From NCBI GenBank assembly GCA_049514435.1, contig JBEKVB010000004.1, positions 62,001 through 126,000 of the forward strand: DNA of 64,000 bases, in the 5' to 3' direction. The notes beneath the pieces were generated by a model. That model worked only from the letters and a program-made list of their open reading frames with translations, was not told where the DNA came from and made no database searches. Both the position numbers and the translations under genes were made by a program. The DNA comes from UBA4810 sp002479215. Its GTDB lineage: Bacteria; Desulfobacterota; Syntrophia; Syntrophales; Smithellaceae. Position 1 is the first letter of the stretch. Every line of letters starts with the position of its first letter. Below are positions 17,523-27,228 of this stretch, piece after piece.

Positions 17523-17571
17523 ATCCCAAAGTAAGCTTGGGAATCCGAACCCAAGTTTCTTTAATATTAAA

Positions 17572-17835
17572 TCAACATTTATAAGGATAGAAATGGCTAT
17601 GGCAATACGATCCCGGATCACTTTGTGTCAACTCAACCTCTACTGAACATTGTGCCAGTATTTCGCCGGATATTGCCTTGTAGTCAGGTAGTTTCTCCTC
17701 TCGCCTTTTGCAATCCATGCAAATTGCTTCATGATCATAACAGGACAGAATTCTTTCGTCGCGGAGGCTTAAACTTTTATGGCATCTAAAACATTCGATT
17801 GCACACATAATTTTTTGTTTCCAGTCATCTTTCAT
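17572..17835 (-). CDS. small Cys-rich, probably zinc-binding protein
   Basis: An 87-residue protein with AAGGAG at correct distance before the ATG. It has two Cys pairs (CAIECFRC and CMDC) plus C-terminal CHSHFYPYKC, suggesting one or two zinc fingers. No family is recognised. It lies convergent to hoxW with 49 bases between the ends, and divergent from the hoxU remnant and MFS gene. It has no evident partner, and a link to hydrogenase assembly would be speculation. Confidence 0.6.
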   Translation of the reverse strand: MKDDWKQKIMCAIECFRCHKSLSLRDERILSCYDHEAICMDCKRREEKLPDYKAISGEILAQCSVEVELTQSDPGSYCHSHFYPYKC

Positions 17836-18001
17836 TTTTTGCTCCTTTCAGTTCTTTTAATAATATTGAAAAATAAAACCCGACTTATAAAATTCATTGT
17901 TAATTTAATGTCAAATGAATACCTTGTCAAGCAGCAGGAAAATAAGCTCCTACATAATTGACAAACACTTCTAAAAGTTAGGGTAAAAAGGGAGACAGAA
18001 A

Positions 18002-18082
18002 ATGGAGACAAAGGTAAACATTACAATTGACGGCAAAGAAATATTCGTTAATCCCGGTCAAACTATACTTGAAGCGGCCTGA
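18002..18082 (+). pseudogene. remnant of a second HoxU/NuoG-type N-terminus
   Basis: A GGGAG ribosome site precedes an ATG and 26 codons whose product (VNITIDGKEIF, then NPGQTILEAA) matches the first strand-turn of the [2Fe-2S] domain seen in the hoxU-like gene (LTIDGKNVEATAGQTILDCA). It ends at a TGA before any cluster cysteine. I read it as the leftover of a lost paralogue, possibly another hydrogenase or formate dehydrogenase Fe-S subunit. Confidence 0.6.
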
Positions 18083-18238
18083 TCACATTCCGGAGATAGC
18101 TCATTATTATTGCCAATACACAAAATAAAAGAGAAATTTTCAGCCTTTTTTATTTTATACATTTTTATTGACTCTTGGAATATAAAACTATAAAAGCTCA
18201 AAATCACACTATGTGCTAATTTTACAAGGGGGTGTTCA

Positions 18239-19474
18239 ATGAGTAATGATGCTAAGGTTTTTGGTGTGTCTGCGGAAAGCGGCAGATGGTTGTTTGTCGT
18301 TTTAGGGTTGGTTATGAATGTATGCTTGGGAGCGGTTTATGCTTATAGCATCTTTCTGAAACCGGTCAGGGAAACTTTTGTCGGCGTGTCAGCTTTTCAG
18401 GCTAATTTGCCTTTCATGGTTTTTCTGGCGTTCTTTTCTATTCTGATGTTTTTTGGCGGGCGTTTAATGGAAAGGCTAGGTCCGCGTAAACTCGGGATCA
18501 TCGGTGGCATTATTGTCGGTCTGGGCTGGCTGCTTTCCAGCTTTGCTTCCAATATTTGGTTTTTGACCTTGACATATGGTGTTATTGCCGGATCGGGTGT
18601 CGGTCTCGTCTACGGTTGTCCTGTTGCTATGGGAGCGAAATGGTTTCCCGATAAAAAAGGTCTGGCGCTTGGTTTGATGCTAGCCGGCTTCGGCGGATCA
18701 GCCCTGATTACGGGCAAGATCGCGAGCGCCCTAATTCCTTCTGTTGGATTACCGACAACCTTCATGTATTTCGGAATAGCGTTTGGAATTATTCTTGTTA
18801 TCCTGAGTTTGCCTTTCAGATTTCCTGCTGCCGGTTGGGTTCCGGCAGGCTGGAAGCCGGTTGCCGGCACAGTTTGTGCAACAGACTGTTCACCTGGCGA
18901 AATGGTGAAAACAGGCGCATATTGGGGATTATTTTTATGTTTTCTGATCGGTTCGATTGCCGGCCTAATGGCAATCGGTATATCCAAACCGGTGGGTAAT
19001 GAAATCATTAAAATCTCACAAGAAACTGCGGCAACCCTGGTTGGTGTATTTGCCTGCTTTAACGCCTTAGGACGTCCGCTTTTCGGTTGGTTGACCGACA
19101 AGATCACGCCCCGTAATGCTGCGTTGCTCAATCTGATCATCATTCTCATCGTATCGATTATTATGATTTTTGCCAAAGAGGGAGACACGACCCTCTATAC
19201 GTTCAGCTTTATCGGTTTCTGGCTGTGTCTGGGCGGCTGGCTGGCAATTGCCCCGACAGCGACAGCGACATTCTTCGGCATGACCCATTATGCTCGTAAC
19301 TATGGAGTGGTGTTTTTTGCCTATGGTCTCGGAGCGATAATCGGGGGCATCATTTCCGGCCAGGCCAAAGATGTGTTTGGAACATACACCTTCGCCTTTT
19401 ATCCGACGGCTGTGCTCGCGGTTGTCGGGCTGGTGCTGGCGTTCGCCTTGCTTAAACCACCCAAAAAAGCATAA
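18239..19474 (+). CDS. MFS transporter of the oxalate/formate antiporter (OFA) type
   Basis: A 411-residue, 12-helix major facilitator protein with a GGGGG ribosome site. The N-terminus (LVMNVCLGAVYAYSIFLKPV) and the loop LGPRKLGIIGGIIVG are those of the OFA family, which exchanges or takes up small carboxylates such as oxalate, formate or related acids. Substrate cannot be read from sequence. No carboxylate-metabolising gene is adjacent. A stem-loop terminator 37 bases after the stop suggests a single-gene transcript. Confidence 0.88.
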   Translation: MSNDAKVFGVSAESGRWLFVVLGLVMNVCLGAVYAYSIFLKPVRETFVGVSAFQANLPFMVFLAFFSILMFFGGRLMERLGPRKLGIIGGIIVGLGWLLSSFASNIWFLTLTYGVIAGSGVGLVYGCPVAMGAKWFPDKKGLALGLMLAGFGGSALITGKIASALIPSVGLPTTFMYFGIAFGIILVILSLPFRFPAAGWVPAGWKPVAGTVCATDCSPGEMVKTGAYWGLFLCFLIGSIAGLMAIGISKPVGNEIIKISQETAATLVGVFACFNALGRPLFGWLTDKITPRNAALLNLIIILIVSIIMIFAKEGDTTLYTFSFIGFWLCLGGWLAIAPTATATFFGMTHYARNYGVVFFAYGLGAIIGGIISGQAKDVFGTYTFAFYPTAVLAVVGLVLAFALLKPPKKA

Positions 19475-19510
19475 ACACAATTAGAATTCGGTTAAGCCGT
19501 TTTTGAAATA

Positions 19511-19552
19511 AAAAAAGACTCCCTCGCGATCATCACGAGAGAGTCTTTTTTT
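19511..19552. terminator. bidirectional Rho-independent terminator
   Basis: AAAAAAGACTC-C-CTCG pairs with CGAG-A-GAGTCTTTTTTT across a short loop. A-tract and T-tract flank both sides, so it can stop the MFS transcript and anything arriving from the minus strand. Confidence 0.85.
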
Positions 19553-19634
19553 ATTGGAATCATCGGACGATTTTTCTGTCATGCAAGATTTTTTGAAGTG
19601 ATCAAGACAGTTAATATATATTAATTTTTACAAA

Positions 19635-19955
19635 TTACATCTGTTTGAAAAGATGCAAGTAGTTACGGCTCACGGTGAGAGATTCCGGTCTCTTTCTGAG
19701 TTTTATAACTCCCCTGCCTGTAAGGGACCGACTGATATTTTCAATCCGGGATACGTTTACGATAGTTCCCCGATGAATTTGCCAGAATTGCTGCGGATCG
19801 AGTTCATGGGCCAGTTCTTTGATACTTTTTTTAATTAAAGATTCTCCCTGGGCCGTCATCATCAGGGTATATTTATCTCCGGCCTGAAAATAATCAATTT
19901 CTTCAACCGGTATTAAACGGATATTATCTTTGTTTTGTGTTTTAATCCAGCGCAA
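19635..19955 (-). pseudogene. truncated LytTR-type response regulator (DNA-binding domain only)
   Basis: About 106 residues make a complete LytTR domain (LIPVEEIDYFQAGDKYT, IHRGTIVNVSRIENI, VSRNYLHLFKQM). The first codon that could serve as a start is a TTG in the middle of the normal linker (LRWIKTQ). The upstream frame is closed by a stop a few codons earlier, so the receiver domain is missing. The 5' edge joins a recB fragment in another frame. A stand-alone LytTR protein cannot be excluded, but no ribosome site is visible. Confidence 0.7.
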
Positions 19956-20094
19956 GGGTGTATATCCAATACTGCATTATGTAAGAAGATTTGAGCATGG
20001 CCTCCCGCAGAGATTGGGGCGTGTAACTTTCGTAATCATTGCCCAGGTAATTGGATTTCCAGTCTGCTAGATAATACTTGCCTTCGGCCTCCTT
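19942..20094 (-). pseudogene. recB nuclease-domain fragment
   Basis: The minus-strand frame between two stops encodes about 50 residues. They contain DWKSNYLG, then SLREAML and QYWIYTLALD. These match the RecB C-terminal nuclease region (DWKSNYLG with the QxxxY-type segment LQYxLYTLALHRYL). Nothing else of recB remains. It overlaps the LytTR remnant in another frame at CTTGCGCTGGAT, where both families would share sequence. Confidence 0.65.
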
Positions 20095-20102
20095 TTATTT
20101 TC

Positions 20103-20276
20103 ATGTGCAAAATAACTGACATTCTACGCTCTCATCTGCCACAGGAAAAAGAATGCTTATCCGACACCACCCGCATGACCAGGTTTCTGCAAACAAAGGG
20201 GTATGGGTCCCTTTTTATGGAAATCGTATCTGCAACTCGTAGCCTAAAAAAGGGTGCTTCTAGGACACCCACCTAG
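20103..20276 (+). pseudogene. short ORF, possibly the N-terminal remnant of a chorismate-lyase-like protein
   Basis: A 57-codon frame (start MCKITDIL, then LSDTTRMTRFLQTKGYGSLF). The spacing of the D-x-x-MT-RF segment is reminiscent of the N-terminal part of chorismate pyruvate-lyase family proteins, but the match is weak and the frame ends early. It lies among other remnants, so a truncated gene is more likely than a functional small protein. Confidence 0.3.
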
Positions 20277-20629
20277 TTGCCAAAAATCATGTTCCAGCGC
20301 AGAAAATCGTTGCCAGGAATATTCCCAGACGTTTGGAAAATTTGATTTGCCATTAACCGGAGGGTTCGTTCCTTATTATGCTAGACTTCTTCCTGAAAGA
20401 AACAAGTCGTTATCCTTATCTAGTATACTGGACTTCAATCAGTAATAAATACAATTTATACTCCACATTTTGTGGTCAAGATTTCCTAATTAATTGACAA
20501 TTATTAAGTGACCTGCCCCCAATGCTTGCACCATAAATCAAGTTTGAATTGAGCCATTTTGACCCGGCACTTCAGCACTCAAGTAAGTCAGTCTAAAACG
20601 TATTCAAATAAAAAGCCCCATAAAACTCA
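20277..20629. other. gene-free decayed stretch
   Basis: No credible gene. A 39-codon frame starting at 20379 (MLDFFLKETSRYPYLVYW) might be another remnant. GTGACCTGCCCCC near 20509 is reminiscent of an IS3-family end but has no partner. Confidence 0.35.
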
Positions 20630-23419
20630 TCAAATATCTATCGAAAGCATATAATATTCTATCCTTTTTTGCGGATAGAGTGTTGCCATAATCTTTGTGT
20701 AACGATTGAGCTGTTCCTCGTATTTGTACCTTAGTCCTCTCATGGAACCGGATTTATAATCGATAATTGTAATGAGATTATCCGACACGATCATTCTATC
20801 CACAATACCAAAGTTTTCTTTATCCGATATCTGTTGCTCGATATAGATGTTGCCCGGTCGGAACATTACGGCGGAAACATCGCTTCTTTCAACAAAACAA
20901 ACAGCCGCTTCATATTCTTCATCGTTTAGTTCTCCGGCTGGCGGAAGCTCGGCTCGATCAACAACTTTGGCCAGCCAGCGGTGCAGCCGATCACCTCTCA
21001 TAATACCAGCCTTGATATTGGCCGATACCAGCACAGGATCAATTTCGCCGTATTTTTCCGGCTCATCATTATGCTTTGCAGGCACACTGAGTATTATTAC
21101 TGGTTCCGGTTCTTTTTTCCTGCCGGACAAATAACAAATTTCTTTCTTACTGCCATCCGGTACAAACCGCGAAAAGGTATCCAGCACGGCCTGATGAACA
21201 GGCTTGTAGTTGCCATCTTTTTTTGTCGGTAGAAAAACGGTCAGTGTTCTTATGGCTCGTGTTGCAGCAACATAGAAAACATTCGCCTTCTCCCGGCGTA
21301 GTTGTTTCAGATTTATTTCATGACTTTCAATGATGTCTTTGGCCATTGCCGAATCGCTCGCTTCGAGGAATTCAAGCTCCTTGCCTGTAAATTGCACATG
21401 ACATTTTTCGGCTTCCAGATAGAACGGCGACGGTTTTTCATCCTCATTCCAGAAAACAAACACATGTTTAAACTGCAGGCCTTTTGTCCCGTGAATAGTG
21501 TCAACCTTAATATTTTCACTTTGCTCCGCTTCCGGCACCTTCACGCTAAACCGGAGATTGAACATCCTCAGAAGAAAACTATCCACATCAGCACCGCCTT
21601 CACTAAAGAAAATCTGCGCCTCATCCTGCCAGATATCAAGTATTGTTGAAGGCAGCTTCCCGCGCAAAAGTTCAATCGCGCAACTAACCACCATTAACAC
21701 GAATGGTTGTGGATACTTTTGCGCAAACTCCGCCCGGATATCCTCAATATTGCCGAACATCTCTCTGAATAACGGCGAGGCTGCCACTGTGGCGACGAAT
21801 CGTGTCTCATCATCTTTGGCCAGAACACCGGCAATAAAAAGCATTACCGCCACTCCTTCCTCTGTTGAAAGAAGCTGTCTTCCTTTAACCGCTGAAACTC
21901 CGATGTCGTTTTTTAAAAGCTCGGCTTCTATCTTCTGGACATGGTTGTTGGTCAAAGCCAGCACCGCCATATCTCCCCAGGGGCAGCCATACTCAGCCTT
22001 TTTCCTTTTCAAATACTCAACTATCACGGGATAGAAAGGGGCTTCCGAATTGCCATCTTTTCCCAGTTCAACACGATTAACCTCTGTCACACCGTCAAAA
22101 GTATCCAGCTTCTCCGGCGGTTTCTGCGTTTCCGTTTTTTCTTTTCCGGAAAACAGATTTTCTACAAGTTTATTGAAAAAAGAAATAAGCAGAGGCGTGC
22201 TGCGATAATTATATTCGAGCGAGCTTTCCGTGATAACTTTGTTCTTGATGTAGTTGCCGATAGCCTCTTCCAGAGCCTCGCGGTCTGCGCCGCGCCACCC
22301 GTAGATCATTTGTTTCCAATCGCCTACAGCAAAGAAAGACCGTTCGCCGCGCTCACCCCGGCCGGATAAAATCTCATCAATCAGAGGCAGCAGTATCGCG
22401 ATATCGCCTTTAGAGGTATCCTGAAATTCGTCAATCAGCAGATGCTCAGCCCGGTCAAGCCCCAGAGAAAAATAATTACTCATGAGCTTCGGACGTTCCA
22501 TTGATGCTGCACCGTCAAGATCAAGGAGGCCTCTTCGGACATCGAAGAAAAATATCAGTCCTTCTTTCTCCTTTACGGCGTCAGCTGCTTCAAAATATAT
22601 CTCGCAAAGAAATGCTACGGCAAGCTCCCTAAGGAGAGCCTTGTTAATGGACAGCTTCTCGGCAGTTTTTCTGTAATCCTTGAATATCCTGTTCAGGTCC
22701 GAATAAGGTTTCTTACCCCACTCTATCGTCTTGCCCAGGCTCGTGTAATTTTCCAGATCGGAATGGGTTGCCACTGTCTTGGAAATAAAATTATCATAAT
22801 CGGCTAAATAATTTATAACCCGCTTGTTTACATTAGGCGGCATTTTGTCCGACAAAGCCTTTGCCTTTTCGCTGATGGATTCCAGTTTGTTCCTTAACAC
22901 GCCGTTCTCTTTCATAAGATCATCAAGATCGGCAAATCTTTCCATATCCACCAGGCAGCGCTCGATAGCCTGTTCATCCACAAGAGGACCCCAAAGTGTG
23001 TCTATGTCTGTTCTTAATATTTTGGCCGCGACTATTATCTTATTGGCTTTACCGCTTTGCATGATATTGTCGCGGAAAAGGACTTCTATCTCGCGCAATA
23101 TTTCCATCTGCGCTTTTTCGTCCGCCAGCTTCGGCGCAAAACCGAACAAAGCGGCAAAGAGCCGGTAAAAAAAAGAATCTATTGTCGAATACCCGACGCG
23201 GCCAGCCTCCATAATCAGCCGCAAGCGCTCCAACAGAGTCAGCCCCTTTTTTTCGGCTATCTCTTTCATTATCCGGGAGCGCATCTCGGTCGTGGCGGCG
23301 CGGGTAAAGGTCAGCGCGGTGATGAATTTTCCGCCGATAAGTATTCTTTCGAACACTTCTTCGGTGAGCCTTGTTGTTTTTCCCGAACCAGCCGAGGCTT
23401 TCAGAAGAATACTTTTCAT
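20630..23419 (-). CDS. AddA/RecB-like UvrD helicase with C-terminal nuclease domain
   Basis: A 929-residue protein. Walker A is ASAGSGKT at residues 8-15, Walker B LLIDEFQDT is near 335, motif III is AVGDWKQMIYGWRG, and motifs V and VI (VDTIHGTKGLQFKHV, VFYVAATRA) lie between ~630 and 720. The C-terminus has a PD-(D/E)XK signature (VDRMIV, IIDYKSG, EEQLNRY). It should act with the partner gene immediately upstream as an AddAB-type helicase-nuclease, processing double-strand DNA ends for RecA recombination. It is shorter than typical AddA (~1200). Its start overlaps the stop of the partner by four bases (ATGA), so translation is coupled. Confidence 0.88.
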   Translation of the reverse strand: MKSILLKASAGSGKTTRLTEEVFERILIGGKFITALTFTRAATTEMRSRIMKEIAEKKGLTLLERLRLIMEAGRVGYSTIDSFFYRLFAALFGFAPKLADEKAQMEILREIEVLFRDNIMQSGKANKIIVAAKILRTDIDTLWGPLVDEQAIERCLVDMERFADLDDLMKENGVLRNKLESISEKAKALSDKMPPNVNKRVINYLADYDNFISKTVATHSDLENYTSLGKTIEWGKKPYSDLNRIFKDYRKTAEKLSINKALLRELAVAFLCEIYFEAADAVKEKEGLIFFFDVRRGLLDLDGAASMERPKLMSNYFSLGLDRAEHLLIDEFQDTSKGDIAILLPLIDEILSGRGERGERSFFAVGDWKQMIYGWRGADREALEEAIGNYIKNKVITESSLEYNYRSTPLLISFFNKLVENLFSGKEKTETQKPPEKLDTFDGVTEVNRVELGKDGNSEAPFYPVIVEYLKRKKAEYGCPWGDMAVLALTNNHVQKIEAELLKNDIGVSAVKGRQLLSTEEGVAVMLFIAGVLAKDDETRFVATVAASPLFREMFGNIEDIRAEFAQKYPQPFVLMVVSCAIELLRGKLPSTILDIWQDEAQIFFSEGGADVDSFLLRMFNLRFSVKVPEAEQSENIKVDTIHGTKGLQFKHVFVFWNEDEKPSPFYLEAEKCHVQFTGKELEFLEASDSAMAKDIIESHEINLKQLRREKANVFYVAATRAIRTLTVFLPTKKDGNYKPVHQAVLDTFSRFVPDGSKKEICYLSGRKKEPEPVIILSVPAKHNDEPEKYGEIDPVLVSANIKAGIMRGDRLHRWLAKVVDRAELPPAGELNDEEYEAAVCFVERSDVSAVMFRPGNIYIEQQISDKENFGIVDRMIVSDNLITIIDYKSGSMRGLRYKYEEQLNRYTKIMATLYPQKRIEYYMLSIDI

Positions 23420-25803
23420 CAGATATTCCCCCGGGAAGTCTTATAAAAATCTTCCCTTCCGCATAATGCCTTAAACAAACAGTATTCACACTCTTCACAA
23501 TCATGTTTGGGCAGAAGTTCACTGCCGCCAATAATCTCGTCCAGGCGCTCTTTAATGGCCAGCATCAGCGCCTCCGCATTGGCACTTTCTGCAGGAGGAA
23601 GATTAATTTCGCGATCTTTTGTCGGCTCCTTCAGGAAATAAAAGCGCGCCCCTTCCACATCTTTATTAAAGTGCTGGTAGATAATAAGCTGTGCCGCGGG
23701 GTGCAGAATACCTTTTTCTATAAAGCGTTGCAGCATCGTTGTTTTTCCCGAAAGATCGTATTTGCTTTGCTTTTTGATATACTTGAAATCAATAACTTCG
23801 GTTCGTCCCGCGATATTGACCAGTCTGTCTGAAAATCCGGTTATCTTATAACTTCCGGCGATCATCCCGCTAAATCTTTTCTCGCACGCCAGAGCATTAT
23901 CGGCAAATATTAAGCGCTCGCCGGATTCTTTCTCGTCCTCGTATATTTCCTTTAAAAATATTTTCGCGTTGAGCATGTAGATATTTATCCCGTCAATATC
24001 TCTGATCTCAAAGTTTTCATCACTTTCCCACAGTTTATCAAAAAGCTTCTCCCAGTAATCAAACTTGTCCTTAGCGGTCGAGATTTGTTGCAGGAATTTA
24101 TGAACAAAGCTTCCCATCTTCATATTTATTTTTTCATCATCGTCCATAAACGAAGGAGGTTCTATGCCAAGTATATATTGATGGTAAAACAAAAACGGAC
24201 AACTCAGTATCTTGCCCAGGCTCGAAAAAGAATAGGTGAAATCTTTCAGCTTATTCCTTAGATTATCATCAATTTTTATCGCAGGCTTTTCAGTGCTTCG
24301 CCTCTCCGGGGACGGTTCTTTAAATTCCATTGCCGTGACTGATTTACCGAATTCCTGCGCCAGAAGGCTCATGTAGTAGCTCGGTGTTTTTTCCCTGATT
24401 ATATCGTTCACCGCTACTATCTTGATCCTGTCGCCCTGGGCCAGAATCTGCCTGAAAACAAGATCCTCATATTCAAAGACGCTCTTCCTCATCTGTGGAA
24501 CATGTACCGGATTTATGAAAGGTCCTTCAAAGGGCTGAGTAGGCATTATGCCGCTGTCCAGAGGAAGTATCAGTCCTCTCCTGAATCTCTCGCCCGAAAC
24601 ATGGCCAAAACCGACAACCTGCACCGGCGCCGATCTGCTTCCTGTGACGCGGAATTTTTTAGCTTCTATCAGTATTTTCACGGCATCAGGCAGATTACGC
24701 CCCAGCCTCTCTTTCCATTCATCAAGGAGAGTGGAAAAAGATACGGCCGCCTCCAGCGCCTCACACTCCTCACGAACATAACTGTCTCTGTTCCTGGATA
24801 ACTCCATCGCGCAGGTTGTGGCAAATCTCTTGAAATCGGGCGTTTGTCCCAACTCTTGAGCCTTTTCTACCTCAGCTAACAGCCTCCTTCCCGCCGAAGT
24901 TGTCGAAAACGGCAGCCAGACAGCAAGATTGACGGCATTCCCGAACAGGCGCAGTGATCTGTGCCAGAGCATTGGCGTGAGCGACTCATCAAGAAGAAAT
25001 ATCATCAACTGATCATCGCCAGATCTTTCTTTGAGAAAAGCAGAAACCTCCAGCGTAACAAGGTCAACCAGGGCATGAAGTCCGGCAAGCGAGGCCAGCT
25101 CAATGCCCGTTCCTTCCGAAGGTGTAACCCCTCCGCCGAAGGATAAGACAAGATTTTTTGCCGAATCGAAGGGCAGCTTGTCCGGACCGGATAAATCAGT
25201 CCCGAAAAGCGGCTTATCAATGAACAACCTTTCCTTGCTTATCTTTCTGTAGAAGCACTCGGTAACTGGCGTTATCTCGGGAAGTCCGATAAATACTTCC
25301 TTTTCTCCGGGAGTTATCGCGTCGAGCAGAGATATTTCCAGTTCCGGCACGAAAAGATTTATCTTAGAAAGCCATTCACGGAAATCCTGCGCGGTTTCCA
25401 GGTATTCCTCAAGCCTGTTCCATTCATCCTCGGTAAACCGCTCGCCACCGAAAATTGTATCCCTGCCAATATTATATTCCGCAAGTTTAGCGATCAAGGG
25501 CAGAAGACTGGCGGCACGTCTGGCGGGGTATTGCTCATCCGGAAATCTTTCAGCTAGGAATTGGATGAATAAAAGAAGCTGCTCTTCACCGGGAACAGGA
25601 TGGAGATTCAGTTTACTGCTGATTTTTTTAGTAATGTATGAATCAAGACTTTCGACCTGGGGCAGGATACCGCCAAGCTTGCTGTGTATAAGGTGTTGCA
25701 GGGGGTCTACAGCCCTTTCGTTGACACAAATTATTGTCCAGGCGGAAAGATCGGGATGATCAATGCTCAGAAGCTCTATTATCTTTTCCGAATATCGCGA
25801 CAT
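23419..25803 (-). CDS. AddB-like PD-(D/E)XK nuclease / helicase-like subunit
   Basis: A 794-residue protein. The N-terminal ~480 residues are a degenerate helicase-like region without a recognisable Walker A. From ~520 the nuclease domain begins with YSFSSLGKILSCPFLFY; the catalytic DFK lies in EVIDFKYIKKQ, the QxxxY in AQLIIYQHF. The tail CEECEYCLFKALC, with the earlier Cys in SCPF, gives the four-cysteine Fe-S staple typical of AddB. It is first in a two-gene minus-strand operon with the AddA-like gene. Degraded Walker A suggests a Chi-recognition or structural role, as in AddB family proteins. Confidence 0.85.
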   Translation of the reverse strand: MSRYSEKIIELLSIDHPDLSAWTIICVNERAVDPLQHLIHSKLGGILPQVESLDSYITKKISSKLNLHPVPGEEQLLLFIQFLAERFPDEQYPARRAASLLPLIAKLAEYNIGRDTIFGGERFTEDEWNRLEEYLETAQDFREWLSKINLFVPELEISLLDAITPGEKEVFIGLPEITPVTECFYRKISKERLFIDKPLFGTDLSGPDKLPFDSAKNLVLSFGGGVTPSEGTGIELASLAGLHALVDLVTLEVSAFLKERSGDDQLMIFLLDESLTPMLWHRSLRLFGNAVNLAVWLPFSTTSAGRRLLAEVEKAQELGQTPDFKRFATTCAMELSRNRDSYVREECEALEAAVSFSTLLDEWKERLGRNLPDAVKILIEAKKFRVTGSRSAPVQVVGFGHVSGERFRRGLILPLDSGIMPTQPFEGPFINPVHVPQMRKSVFEYEDLVFRQILAQGDRIKIVAVNDIIREKTPSYYMSLLAQEFGKSVTAMEFKEPSPERRSTEKPAIKIDDNLRNKLKDFTYSFSSLGKILSCPFLFYHQYILGIEPPSFMDDDEKINMKMGSFVHKFLQQISTAKDKFDYWEKLFDKLWESDENFEIRDIDGINIYMLNAKIFLKEIYEDEKESGERLIFADNALACEKRFSGMIAGSYKITGFSDRLVNIAGRTEVIDFKYIKKQSKYDLSGKTTMLQRFIEKGILHPAAQLIIYQHFNKDVEGARFYFLKEPTKDREINLPPAESANAEALMLAIKERLDEIIGGSELLPKHDCEECEYCLFKALCGREDFYKTSRGNI

Positions 25804-25946
25804 GTCGCCTCCCGATGGACATTAATGTTTCTTTTAACCAATTTATCGCTTGACGAATATTTTCATGGCTTTTTTTGCTTTGTTAAATTAAGTAAATTAA
25901 ATATCACAATTTTTGCAAAACCAGTATTAATTTTCATTATAAAAAT

Positions 25947-26882
25947 ATGGGTTACTCATTAAACACCACGGACAACTATCATATAAATAATTTAACTTCT
26001 CTGGGCTGGGAACTTACAGTTTGTAACGCCCTTTATCCGGAAAATAGCCCTTGCCGCAGTGTTTTGCAAACAAAGAATTCGTTCGGCATTCAACTCTACC
26101 GGTATTTAGAAAAGCTGATTCCCTTAAAAAAGATACATAATATTTTGGAAATTGGCGGCGGACTCGGTTACCTTATGCGCGATTTTCTTTCACTTAATCG
26201 GCGGCTCAAAGCGACAATGTTGGATATTTCTCCTTATCTGCTGAAAAAACAAAAGGAAAATTTACAGGAATTTGATGTTGTTTTTTTAGAAAATGACATT
26301 TTACCGATAAAGATAAATGCCCTTGCACCTTTTGATTTGGTCATCATGAATGAAAACTTAGGTGATTTGCCGACATTAGTTGCACACACTGAAGAAAATA
26401 TTGAACATGCGGAGGAACTGGCGTGTTATCTGGAAAAAGCAACTTATTTTAGCGAAAAATATAATTTGCCTTTCAAGGAGGAAGAAAATATAAATATAGG
26501 CGCCATGGAAGTCTTGGAAAAACTCTGCCACGGCGGAATAAAATATATATATCTCAGTGAACATAGTTGCGAAACCATAGTACCCGAGCGATTAAAACCT
26601 TACATTAATATCGAATCATCGGAGATTCCCGAAAAGATACCGCTCAAAGGCCATGATGAATACACTATTAAATTTTCTTACTTGCAAAAAATTGCGAAAA
26701 TGTTTCATTATAAAATCAAGCGCGGACAGATAGCGGATTTTCTGCCTTTGGACTTTAACAGCAAGGTTTTGACCGCGCTTAGGTTAGTAACACCCTTTAC
26801 TTCCGAACAAGAGATTATCCGGCAATTCGTTTACGATCTTTACAAGTATGAATATATGGTAATGATTAAAATGGAAAAATAG
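25947..26882 (+). CDS. SAM-dependent methyltransferase-like protein
   Basis: A 311-residue protein with a class I methyltransferase motif I (ILEIGGGLGYLMRDF, about 66-80) and motif II region (LKATMLDIS). The post-motif NENLGDLP near 137 is unusual. Its C-terminal half from about 150 on is not recognised, so the acceptor is unknown. The ATG at 25947 has no clear Shine-Dalgarno and is 143 bases from the divergent addB start, so both promoters probably lie in between. The next gene follows after 14 bases with a strong ribosome site and is probably co-transcribed. Confidence 0.75.
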   Translation: MGYSLNTTDNYHINNLTSLGWELTVCNALYPENSPCRSVLQTKNSFGIQLYRYLEKLIPLKKIHNILEIGGGLGYLMRDFLSLNRRLKATMLDISPYLLKKQKENLQEFDVVFLENDILPIKINALAPFDLVIMNENLGDLPTLVAHTEENIEHAEELACYLEKATYFSEKYNLPFKEEENINIGAMEVLEKLCHGGIKYIYLSEHSCETIVPERLKPYINIESSEIPEKIPLKGHDEYTIKFSYLQKIAKMFHYKIKRGQIADFLPLDFNSKVLTALRLVTPFTSEQEIIRQFVYDLYKYEYMVMIKMEK

Positions 26883-26896
26883 GAGGGAGGAAAAGC

Positions 26897-27196
26897 ATGC
26901 ATATCATGACAAAAGTTTTAGTTGTTTGTTCTATCGCCTTATTTTTTGCCACCGCCAATTGCTGGGCTTTTCGCTGCGGATCAGGCATTGTGAGCAGCGG
27001 CGATACTAAAACGCAAGTGCTGGTAACTTGTGGAAAGCCAACATCAAAGGAAAAACTCAGTAAAAAAGTGCATATATGGCACTATAACTGTGGCAATGGG
27101 GATTTCATTTACGCCCTTACATTTGAAAATAATATTTTAAAAAATGAAACTACCGAAGGCCGCGGCAAAGGCAAATCAAATTGCCGGGGAAAGTGA
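26897..27196 (+). CDS. secreted DUF2845 protein
   Basis: A 99-residue protein with a signal peptide (MTKVLVVCSIALFFATANCWA) and a mature part with paired cysteines (FRCGSGIVSSGDTKTQVLV, TCGKPTSKE, HYNCGNGDFIYAL, SNCRGK). This is the DUF2845 pattern, a small exported domain related in shape to SmpA/OmlA folds and common in Proteobacteria. Function unknown. AGGAGGGAGG precedes the start; either ATG at 26897 or 26906 is possible. Confidence 0.8.
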   Translation: MHIMTKVLVVCSIALFFATANCWAFRCGSGIVSSGDTKTQVLVTCGKPTSKEKLSKKVHIWHYNCGNGDFIYALTFENNILKNETTEGRGKGKSNCRGK

Positions 27197-27228
27197 ACAT
27201 GCTTTTCATGCAAAGCTATAATTGAAGC

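Noticed and set aside
20254..20445. 63-codon open frame among gene remnants
   Set aside because: It starts inside another frame with better coding character and has no recognisable motif.
20505..20522. IS3-family end (GTGACCTGCCCCC)
   Set aside because: A single motif without a partner end or transposase fragment; too weak to list as an element.
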